Below are positions 8,093-15,404 of a stretch of DNA of 64,000 nucleotides, in pieces. The notes beneath the pieces are model-generated. The model saw only the letters and a list, made by a program, of their open reading frames with translations. It ran no database searches and had not been told where the DNA came from. The number at the start of each line of letters is the position of its first letter. Position 1 is the first letter of the stretch. The position numbers and the translations under genes were made by a program. Source of the DNA: a bacterium (GTDB lineage Bacteria > Oederibacteriota > CAKKQC01); contig CAKKQC010000010.1 of NCBI GenBank assembly GCA_919901855.1, positions 158,865 to 222,864 on the forward strand. The letters run 5' to 3'.

Positions 8093-10345
8093 ATGCGACG
8101 ACTCATCGCGCTCCTGGTTCTTGGAATCATCGGGGGCACCCTGGCGCCCGCGTATGCGGCGGAAGGGCTCTCGGGCGACGTCAGCGTCGGCGGGGCCTAC
8201 TCGGGCCCGGCGCCGGATAACGCGAAATACCGCGAGTTCTGGACTGGCATGCACTCGGCGTTCGCGGTCATGCCGCAGGGCCGTGTGAGCTGGGAAACCA
8301 GGGTCGGGGACACTCCGCTCGAGGTCAACGGCGGGCTGAACGGCCGCTCGGGGCTCGAGGGGATCTCGCACGAGGGGGATGCGGGCCTCGACGTGGCGTC
8401 ACTGGGGCTCTTCCGGTTCACGGGCTCGTACAAGCGGATCGGGCACAGCTTCGCCGTGGACGCCAAGTCGCTGTACAGCGGGATCGGGACGGGGGTGCTG
8501 ACGTTCACTGACCCGACGCTCCAGCCGACGATGACGGCGGTGTCGGCGACGAACTACAAGACGTCGACGCTGCAGAAGTACGTGGACTCGGCGGACCTCG
8601 TGAACCTGGGGCTGCGGCGGGACATCGTGAACCTCGGGGTCGAGGTGTCGGCGGCCGAGCCCCTGACGCTGGGCGTGGCCTTCATGGGCGAGCAGCGGCG
8701 GGGTTCGAGGCCGTTCTGGGCCTGCTTCGGGATGGGGAACTCGGTCGAGATCGCGGAGCCCATCGACTACGACACGTTCGACGTGAGCACGAACGTCGGG
8801 TACGCGGAGACGGTTCCGTTGGCGGGCGGGATACCCGTTGTGGCGGAGGTGACGGCGGCGCACTCGGGGTTCCGGAACAACATCCCGAACCTCGTGTTCG
8901 GGAACCCGGGCGGGGCGGTGTCGATGTCGAACACGTACTCCGGCCTGCCGCTGGCGGGGAGCGTCTCGCTCGAGCCGAGCAACGCCGCGGACCGGGTGGG
9001 GGCGAGCGTATCGGCCATGCTGCCTCATCATGTCGGGGTGTCGGGGCACGCGAGCGTCGCGCGGATGACCCAGAACATGGTCCTGCCGGCGATGTCGATC
9101 AACCCGGACCGGCCGTTCGCGCCGCCGTCGCAGTTGACGGCGGGCATGAAGGTCTACCAGAGCTTCTACGACACGTCGGTCGCCTACTCGCCCGTGCGCC
9201 GGGTGCATGTCAAGCTGCGCGCGAGCTATCGGCAACACGACAACCGGTCGCCGTCGTTCGTGCGGCCGGCGCCGTGGATCAACTACGACAGCTCGGTGAG
9301 CACGGTATCGGCAACGAGCCACGCCGTCAGCTCGATCGAACGCACGTACGAGTTCGAGCAGGTCTTCGACGTGTCGCATCGCACGCGGATAACCTCGATC
9401 TTCGAGCACGAGCGCGCTTCGTTCATCAACGGATCCGCGGACGCGATGCGGACGAACGCGTTCAAGCTGGCGGTGGACACGCGGGTGGCCGACTGGGCGA
9501 TGGTCCGGGCGAGCGGGCTGCACGCGGTCAGGGACAGCGCGTACCCGGATTACAGGCTCGTGAACGCCGAGCTGCCGTGGGAGCGCAAGTACTACGCGGC
9601 GGACCGGGACCGGGACCAGCTGACGCTGATGGCGTCGGCGATGGCCTCGGAGGACCTCGACATCACGGTCGAGCACCGGGAAGGGCTGGACGACTACAAG
9701 CACTCGCTCTTCGGGATGTCCAGGGACCGGTCCCAGGCGTCGACCGTGGACGTGACTTGGGGCGCGGGCGACGGAGTATCGGTGAACACGTTCGTTTCGC
9801 AGGAGCAATACGTGACGAACCAGCGGAGCCGGCAGTGGAACCCGGACACCGCGACGGCACCGGGATCGGGGAACCCGTACAGCGCCTCGCCGACGCCCGA
9901 AGACCCCGGAAACTGGACGATCGAGTCCACGACCGTGGTGCGGACGATCGGAACGCGGACGGACCTGCAGCTCGTGCCGGAGACCCTGTCGATGCGGATC
10001 GAGGGCACGGCGTCGGTCGCGAACGGGAAGCTCGACTACGAGAGCCCGTTGTCGGCGACGTTGCCGCTGGACTCGAACATGTGGCTGCCGAACGACGTCA
10101 ACGCGTCGGATGAGACCAAGTCGATCAACGCCGGGGTGAGCGTCCGGTACCAGGTGACGAAGGCCATCTGGGCCTCGCTCGCGTACCGGTACGACCTCTG
10201 GCAGATCCGGGACGACAACCTGGACGGGTATTCGCCGGTGGCCGTGAACTGGGCCAACGCGTACAACGGGATGGTCAACATGGACGCGCTGTGGAAGAAC
10301 TACGAGGTCCACACGGTGCTTGCATCCGTGGGAATGAGTTTCTAA
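8093..10345 (+). CDS. MtrB/PioB-family outer-membrane beta-barrel
   Basis: The start at ATG 8093 follows GGGAGG; an in-frame GTG at 8084 lies inside that ribosome site. The protein has 750 residues: a signal peptide ending near AYAAE, then alternating amphipathic strands, ending in GMSF with the terminal Phe expected for BamA-assembled barrels. Its size and its placement 14 bp after a decahaem DmsE/MtrA protein identify it as the MtrB/PioB sheath that encloses the cytochrome. The CXXC motif present near the N-terminus of Shewanella MtrB is absent. It is the last gene of the operon; a strong terminator follows. Confidence 0.88.
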   Translation: MRRLIALLVLGIIGGTLAPAYAAEGLSGDVSVGGAYSGPAPDNAKYREFWTGMHSAFAVMPQGRVSWETRVGDTPLEVNGGLNGRSGLEGISHEGDAGLDVASLGLFRFTGSYKRIGHSFAVDAKSLYSGIGTGVLTFTDPTLQPTMTAVSATNYKTSTLQKYVDSADLVNLGLRRDIVNLGVEVSAAEPLTLGVAFMGEQRRGSRPFWACFGMGNSVEIAEPIDYDTFDVSTNVGYAETVPLAGGIPVVAEVTAAHSGFRNNIPNLVFGNPGGAVSMSNTYSGLPLAGSVSLEPSNAADRVGASVSAMLPHHVGVSGHASVARMTQNMVLPAMSINPDRPFAPPSQLTAGMKVYQSFYDTSVAYSPVRRVHVKLRASYRQHDNRSPSFVRPAPWINYDSSVSTVSATSHAVSSIERTYEFEQVFDVSHRTRITSIFEHERASFINGSADAMRTNAFKLAVDTRVADWAMVRASGLHAVRDSAYPDYRLVNAELPWERKYYAADRDRDQLTLMASAMASEDLDITVEHREGLDDYKHSLFGMSRDRSQASTVDVTWGAGDGVSVNTFVSQEQYVTNQRSRQWNPDTATAPGSGNPYSASPTPEDPGNWTIESTTVVRTIGTRTDLQLVPETLSMRIEGTASVANGKLDYESPLSATLPLDSNMWLPNDVNASDETKSINAGVSVRYQVTKAIWASLAYRYDLWQIRDDNLDGYSPVAVNWANAYNGMVNMDALWKNYEVHTVLASVGMSF

Positions 10346-10368
10346 CCGCCCGGGGATTACCTGGTTCG

Positions 10369-10417
10369 CGACGCTCCCGCGGGCACGCCGAACGGTGTCC
10401 GCGGGAGCCGTCGTTTT
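10369..10417 (+). terminator. Rho-independent terminator of the MtrAB-type operon
   Basis: A long GC-rich stem (CGACG plus CTCCCGCGG pairing with CCGCGGGAG plus CGTCG, with a small bulge) closes a short loop and is followed by TTTT. It lies 24 nt after the barrel gene stop. Confidence 0.85.
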
Positions 10418-10459
10418 CGGGAGGGGTTGGCGCGGGGTCGGGCACCGTCATGGGAACAT

Positions 10460-10473
10460 CTGATGAACGTCAT
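10460..10473. promoter_or_regulatory. Putative Crp/Fnr-family operator (CTGATGAACGTCAT)
   Basis: A TGA-N6-TCA dyad ends 71 nt before the GTG start of the 11-haem c/b fusion. It lies between the previous terminator and the large cytochrome/fumarate-reductase unit. The surrounding CGTCATGGG sequence is also repeated (10446-10454 and 10468-10476). Confidence 0.5.
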
Positions 10474-10543
10474 GGGGATCGGCAGGGGTATGCGCCATCA
10501 TGGGTGAGCCGCCCGGGTGGCGGAGGCTGACAAGGAGGTCATC

Positions 10544-12397
10544 GTGGACTGTGGCAGGCTGGGTGCGCTCATGTTCGCGGTCGCGGTCGCGGGGGCCGGG
10601 TCGGTGGCGACGGCGGCGGATGACGAGACCTGTGCCGCGTGCCACGGGCAGCGCGGCGGTGAGGCGCGGTTCGTCGATATGGAAGCATTCGGCGCGTCGA
10701 TCCACGGCAAGAACCGGTGCGTCTCGTGCCATGCCGACGCGGTCGAGGTCCCCCACCCGGCGAAGCTGGTGCCCGTGTCCTGCAGCCGGTGCCACCGGGT
10801 GGAGAGCCAGATCTACCTCCAGTCCGACCACGGGCGCGCGGTCGCCCGGGGCCAGTCCGAGGCCGCCGCCTGCAAGGACTGCCACGGCCACACCCACACC
10901 CTACAGAACTCCCGGAAAGCGGCCTCCCCCGTCAACCGGCGCAACATCGAGCGCACGTGCGCGCGGTGCCACGAGAACGGCGCCATGATGTCGAAGTTCC
11001 AGCTCTCCGAACAACACCCGGTCGTCTCCTACGACCTGACCGTCCACGGCACGGCCGCCCGGCAGGGGCGGCTCAACTCCGCCGTCTGCACCGATTGTCA
11101 CGGGTCGCACGATCTTCACGGGGCGTCGAACGGCGCCAGCCGCATCTTCTGGCGGAACACACCCGAGACTTGCGGCCGGTGCCACGCGAACGTCCTCTCC
11201 GTCTACAAGATGAGCATCCACGGGCAGGCCGCCGCGCAGGGCATCAAGGAGGCGCCCGTCTGCACCTCGTGCCACGGCGAGCACACGATCCGGCCGATGA
11301 CGGACAAGAGCTCCCTGGTCTACCGCGGCGCCGTGACCAAGACTTGCGCCGGATGCCATGCCCAGGAGCGCGTGGCGCTGAAGTTCGGGCTGCCCGCGGA
11401 CCGCCTGCCGTCGTACCTCGATACTTACCACGGATTGGCGGCCAAGCGCGGGGACCTCCGGGTCGCGAACTGTGCGTCCTGCCACGGGTTCCACGACATC
11501 CTGCCGTCTTCCGATCCGCGGTCCTCGATCAACCGCGTCAACCTGGCCGGCACCTGCGGCCGCTGCCACCCGGGGGCGAGCGAACGGCTGGCCAAGGGGT
11601 GGGTCCACGGTCCGCCGGGAAGCAAGCACTGGTCGCTCACGCTGGCCCGGTGGTTCTACCTGATCGTGATCCCCCTGACGATCGGGGGCATGGTCCTGCA
11701 TAACCTCCTCGATCTCGTCCGGAAGGCCCAGCGTCCGTCCCACGTTCCCGCAGGGACGCCCGAGGGCCTGCGGCTCACGATCGGGGAGCGGTGGCAGCAC
11801 GGGATCAACCTCGTCTGCTTCGTCGCGCTGGCCTATTCGGGGTTCGCGCTCAAGTACCCGGATTCGACGTGGCTCGCCCTGCTCGCCCCGCTGGGCGAGG
11901 CCGGGCGCCGGGGCCTGCACCGGTGGACCGCGCTCGCGTTCTGCCTGCTGGCCGTCTACCACCTCGGCTACCTGGCGCTGGCCGCGCGGGGGCGCAAGAT
12001 CCTGCGCGAACTGCTGCCTGGTCCCGGGGACGTCCGGGAGGTGTTCGCGCGCCTTCGGTACTATCTCGGCGCCGGCCCGGCGCCCGAGCACGGCCACGGC
12101 CACTTCCACTACGCGGAGAAGGTCGAGTACTGGTCGCTCGTCTGGGGCTCCTTCGTCATGATCGTGACGGGCGTGATTCTGATCTTCAACAACGTCGCGA
12201 TGCGGCACTTCGAGCCGTGGCTGCCGGACCTCGCGACGATCATCCACTTCTACGAGGCGATTCTGGCCTGCACCGCGATCGTAGTCTGGCATTTCTACCT
12301 CGTGATCTTCGATCCCGACATCTATCCGATGAACATGGCCTGGCTGACCGGCTACATCAGGCGGCGGACCCCGGGCGCGAAGGAGAAGGACCGATGA
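10544..12397 (+). CDS. Eleven-haem cytochrome c fused to a cytochrome b membrane domain (CbcL-like)
   Basis: The start is a GTG at 10544 preceded by AAGGAGGT; a GTG nine codons earlier has no such site. The protein has 617 residues. After a signal peptide come eleven CXXCH motifs in about 340 residues, several in a repeated module of the form HG..C-x-x-C-H-x-x-H..DP.S..N..TCxxCH. The C-terminal 260 residues hold about five membrane segments with conserved histidines (WQHGIN, LHRWTALAF, YHLGYL, IIHFYE, VWHFYLVI), as in the FdnI/HydC-type di-haem cytochrome b. Geobacter CbcL has the same architecture and oxidises menaquinol during reduction of extracellular acceptors, so a quinone-to-cytochrome role is inferred. 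It overlaps the next gene by four bases. Confidence 0.87.
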   Translation: MDCGRLGALMFAVAVAGAGSVATAADDETCAACHGQRGGEARFVDMEAFGASIHGKNRCVSCHADAVEVPHPAKLVPVSCSRCHRVESQIYLQSDHGRAVARGQSEAAACKDCHGHTHTLQNSRKAASPVNRRNIERTCARCHENGAMMSKFQLSEQHPVVSYDLTVHGTAARQGRLNSAVCTDCHGSHDLHGASNGASRIFWRNTPETCGRCHANVLSVYKMSIHGQAAAQGIKEAPVCTSCHGEHTIRPMTDKSSLVYRGAVTKTCAGCHAQERVALKFGLPADRLPSYLDTYHGLAAKRGDLRVANCASCHGFHDILPSSDPRSSINRVNLAGTCGRCHPGASERLAKGWVHGPPGSKHWSLTLARWFYLIVIPLTIGGMVLHNLLDLVRKAQRPSHVPAGTPEGLRLTIGERWQHGINLVCFVALAYSGFALKYPDSTWLALLAPLGEAGRRGLHRWTALAFCLLAVYHLGYLALAARGRKILRELLPGPGDVREVFARLRYYLGAGPAPEHGHGHFHYAEKVEYWSLVWGSFVMIVTGVILIFNNVAMRHFEPWLPDLATIIHFYEAILACTAIVVWHFYLVIFDPDIYPMNMAWLTGYIRRRTPGAKEKDR

Positions 12398-13290
12398 ACA
12401 TGCGGACCTGGCGGCTGGCGTCGGTGGTGGGTCTCATGCTCGGAGCTCCGGCTTCGGGGCTGGCGTTCGCGGGACCCGAGGCCTGCGCGGGGTGCCACAC
12501 GGCCGAACACGCGGCCTGGCGGCCGTCCCTGCACGCGCGCGCGTTCTCTCCGAAGTTCACGGACTCCTGGAAGGCACACGGGGGCAAGGGCGAGTGCCTC
12601 GCGTGCCACACGACCGGGCAGAAGCCGGGCACGCGCGAGTACGCGCACGCGGGCGTGACCTGCGAGGCCTGCCACGGTCCGATGGGGGAGGGGCATCCGG
12701 GGGCCGCGAAGATGCCCCTGCCGATTGCGTCCGAGATGTGCAAGCGCTGCCATGTGAAGACCTACCAGGAGTGGAAGGTCAGCCGGCACGGCACGAAGGG
12801 GATCCGGTGCTTCGACTGCCACACCGCGCACGGGCAGGGCCTCAGGACCGGCGGGGCGGAGTCCCTGTGCGGCTCCTGCCATCCGAAGCGCCTCAAGGAC
12901 TTCGCCCATGCGACTCACCACCAGGCCGGGCTGCGGTGCGTGACCTGCCACATGCCCGCGCCCAAGGGCGCCGCGGATGCCATCACGGGGACGGGGGCGG
13001 AGGCGCACGCGCTGTCGGTGGGCGCGGAGGTGTGCACCCGGTGCCACGAGGACACGGTCCACAAGAGCGCCCGGATCTCGGGGTTGCGGGAGGAAGTGGG
13101 TGCCCTAAAGCGCCAGATGGCCGCGGCGGGGGTGACCAACGTTTTCGAGCTCAAGGAGCACGCCCGCGACCTCGAATGGCAGCTCGCCCGGGTGCGCCAG
13201 GGCCTCTGGCTCGTGGCCGCGCTGGCCTTCGCCGTGGGCATCGCCCTCGGGTGGCTGGCGCACTGGTACGTGGGGCGCATCCGGCGGTGA
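12394..13290 (+). CDS. Octahaem c-type cytochrome with C-terminal coiled coil and membrane anchor
   Basis: The 298-residue product has a signal peptide and eight CXXCH motifs (CAGCH, CLACH, CEACH, CKRCH, CFDCH, CGSCH, CVTCH, CTRCH). A charged helical stretch of about 45 residues that looks like a coiled coil follows, then one membrane helix (LWLVAALAFAVGIALGWL) and a short basic tail. The haem domain should therefore face the periplasm, held at the membrane from its C-terminus. It is translationally coupled to the c/b fusion before it and, through GTGA, to the Fe-S gene after it. It is the likely electron partner of the HybA/HybB-like pair downstream, as in the Cbc-type cytochrome/Fe-S/NrfD complexes of Geobacter. 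Confidence 0.86.
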   Translation: MNMRTWRLASVVGLMLGAPASGLAFAGPEACAGCHTAEHAAWRPSLHARAFSPKFTDSWKAHGGKGECLACHTTGQKPGTREYAHAGVTCEACHGPMGEGHPGAAKMPLPIASEMCKRCHVKTYQEWKVSRHGTKGIRCFDCHTAHGQGLRTGGAESLCGSCHPKRLKDFAHATHHQAGLRCVTCHMPAPKGAADAITGTGAEAHALSVGAEVCTRCHEDTVHKSARISGLREEVGALKRQMAAAGVTNVFELKEHARDLEWQLARVRQGLWLVAALAFAVGIALGWLAHWYVGRIRR

Positions 13291-14177
13291 CACGGCGCCG
13301 GAAGGCCCTCTCCCGGCGCCAGTTCCTGGCCGCCGCCGGCGGGACGGCCGCGGCGCTGACGGTGCCCGGCCGGGGCCGCGCGTCCGCCCCGGCCCTGCGC
13401 GAGAACGCCTTCTCCATGCTCGTGGACACGACCCGGTGCATCGGATGCCGTTCCTGCGTTCGCGCGTGCGAGCGGGCGAACCGGTTGCCCGTCGACGAGG
13501 CCGTGTCCGACCGGCCGGGCCCCGGCCCCCGGCTCGAGACGGCGTGGAACCGGTGGACGACCGTGAACACGGAGGCGGAGCCGGGAGCGGGAGGGATGCC
13601 GCCCGTCTTCGTGAAGCGGCAGTGCATGCACTGCCTCGAGCCGGCCTGCGTTTCGGTCTGCCCGGTCGGGGCCATGTACCAGACCGAGCTGGGGCCCGTC
13701 ATCTACCGGGCCGAGCGGTGCTTCGGGTGCCGGTACTGCATGATCTCGTGCCCGTTCGACGTGCCGAAGTTCCAATGGGATTCGGGGCTCGTGCCCGTCA
13801 TCGGCAAGTGCCAGTTCTGCTTCCAGGACCGCCTCCTGTCCGGGCTGTCGCCGGCCTGCGCCGAGGCCTGTCCAACCGGGGCCCTCAAGTTCGGGACCCG
13901 GGAACAGACGCTCTTCGACGCCCACGCCCGGATCCGGGCGAGGCCCGACCGGTACCACGCGCGCGTGTTCGGCGAGGAGGAGGCCGGCGGCACCTGCTGG
14001 CTCTACCTGTCCGACCGGCCCTTCGACCGGCTGGGCTTCCGGAAGGATCTCGATCGCGGGTCCCTGCCGTCGCTGACCTGGATGGTGATCTCGCGCATCC
14101 CGACCGTGGCGGCGGCCCTGGCAATTCTCTTCGGCGTCGTGGCGGGCGGGCTGAAACGGGAGGAGCACGGGCCGTGA
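13287..14177 (+). CDS. HybA-like Tat-exported ferredoxin with C-terminal membrane helix
   Basis: A GTG start overlaps the octahaem gene stop. The 296-residue protein has a twin-arginine signal (SRRQFLAAAGG) and four cysteine groups for [4Fe-4S] clusters: CIGCRSCVRAC, CMHCLEPACVSVCPV, CFGCRYCMISCPF and CQFCFQDR with CAEACPTGA. A C-terminal hydrophobic helix (VAAALAILFGVVAGGL) is a HybA feature absent from plain DmsB proteins. HybA passes electrons between the hydrogenase-2 large/small pair and HybB. No hydrogenase genes are in the window, so here the octahaem cytochrome may replace the hydrogenase. Confidence 0.9.
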   Translation: MTRRRKALSRRQFLAAAGGTAAALTVPGRGRASAPALRENAFSMLVDTTRCIGCRSCVRACERANRLPVDEAVSDRPGPGPRLETAWNRWTTVNTEAEPGAGGMPPVFVKRQCMHCLEPACVSVCPVGAMYQTELGPVIYRAERCFGCRYCMISCPFDVPKFQWDSGLVPVIGKCQFCFQDRLLSGLSPACAEACPTGALKFGTREQTLFDAHARIRARPDRYHARVFGEEEAGGTCWLYLSDRPFDRLGFRKDLDRGSLPSLTWMVISRIPTVAAALAILFGVVAGGLKREEHGP

Positions 14178-15373
14178 CGATCGGCGGGGGGCTCATGCTC
14201 GTCCTCACGGGGGCGCTGGGCTGGGTCGCGGTGCAGACCGCGCGGGGCCGCCTGACGCCCCAGGTGTCGCTGACCGGCCGCGTCGCGGTCGGCGTGCTCT
14301 GGGCCGTGACGCTCGGCGTCGTGATCCGCCGGTTCATCTTCGGCCTCGGGTCCGTGAGCGGGATGAGCGACCGGTTCCCGTGGGGCATCTGGATCGGGCT
14401 GGACGTCATGAGCGGCGTCGCGCTCGCGGCCGGCGGGTACGTCATCGCGGCCACGGTCCACGTATTCCGGCTGGACCGCTACCAGCCGATCCTGCGGCCC
14501 ACGATCCTGACCGCCTTCCTCGGCTACAACCTCGTGGCCACCGCCCTGCTGCTGGACATCGGGCGTCCGTACCGGCTCTGGCATCCGCTCGTCATGTGGC
14601 AGCACCACTCCATCATGTTCGAGGTGGCCTGGTGCGTGACGCTCTACTCGACCGTGCTCATGGTCGAGTTCAGCCCCGTCGTGTTCGAGCGCCTCGGCCT
14701 CATGCGGGCGGTACGCGCCGTGCACATGATCGCGATCCCGCTCGTGATCATGGGTGTCATCCTCTCGACCATGCACCAGTCCTCCCTGGGCTCCCTGTTC
14801 CTGATAGTGCCGGGCAAGCTCTCGCCGCTCTGGTACACGCCCCTGCTCCCCGTCCTGTTCCTCATGTCGTCGACGGCCGTGGGACTGGCCATGACTATCG
14901 TGGAGTCCCACTTCTCGGCCCGGATCTACGGCGACCACCTCGACGAGGGTATCCTCGAGGAGCTCGGAAAAGCGATGGCCCTGGTGCTCGGCCTCTACCT
15001 GCTCGTCAAGCTCGCGGACTTGACCGCCCGGGGGGCCTGGGGATTCATGGGACCGCAGTGGCCCCAGGCGCTGATGCTCATCCTCGAGCTGGTAGCCGGC
15101 GGGGTGGTACCGCTTCTCCTCGTTCGGGGGACGGGAATTCCGGGGGCCGGGCGGGAACGGCTCTTCGGCGCGGCCTGCCTCGTCGTGGCGGGCGTCGTCG
15201 TGAACCGGCTTAACGTGAGCTGGTTCGGCATGCTACCCTATACGGGCTTTGTCTACCTGCCATCGTGGATGGAAGTGGCGGTCACGCTGTCGTTCGTCAC
15301 GGCCGGCATCGTGGCCTTCGGGCTCGCCGTCCGGTTCCTGCCGGTCTACCCGGCGCGGCACCGGGCCGGCTGA
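14174..15373 (+). CDS. HybB-like NrfD-family membrane subunit
   Basis: The GTG start overlaps the HybA-like gene by four bases. The 399-residue protein has about ten membrane segments and matches HybB closely (FPWGIWIGLDVMSGVALAAG, LDIGRPYRLWHPLVMWQHHS, VEFSPVVFE). HybB exchanges electrons with menaquinone. With the octahaem and HybA-like proteins this makes a quinone-linked periplasmic complex that may couple electron flow to charge movement, as proposed for hydrogenase-2 and related NrfD complexes. The next gene starts 31 nt downstream, so they probably share a transcript. Confidence 0.92.
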   Translation: MTIGGGLMLVLTGALGWVAVQTARGRLTPQVSLTGRVAVGVLWAVTLGVVIRRFIFGLGSVSGMSDRFPWGIWIGLDVMSGVALAAGGYVIAATVHVFRLDRYQPILRPTILTAFLGYNLVATALLLDIGRPYRLWHPLVMWQHHSIMFEVAWCVTLYSTVLMVEFSPVVFERLGLMRAVRAVHMIAIPLVIMGVILSTMHQSSLGSLFLIVPGKLSPLWYTPLLPVLFLMSSTAVGLAMTIVESHFSARIYGDHLDEGILEELGKAMALVLGLYLLVKLADLTARGAWGFMGPQWPQALMLILELVAGGVVPLLLVRGTGIPGAGRERLFGAACLVVAGVVVNRLNVSWFGMLPYTGFVYLPSWMEVAVTLSFVTAGIVAFGLAVRFLPVYPARHRAG

Positions 15374-15404
15374 CGCCGCCCCCCGGCCCGGCCTGTTGGC
15401 GGTC

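Noticed and set aside
13287..15373. A NiFe-hydrogenase operon
   Set aside because: Only HybA- and HybB-like subunits are present; there is no large or small hydrogenase subunit or maturation gene, and an octahaem cytochrome is coupled instead.
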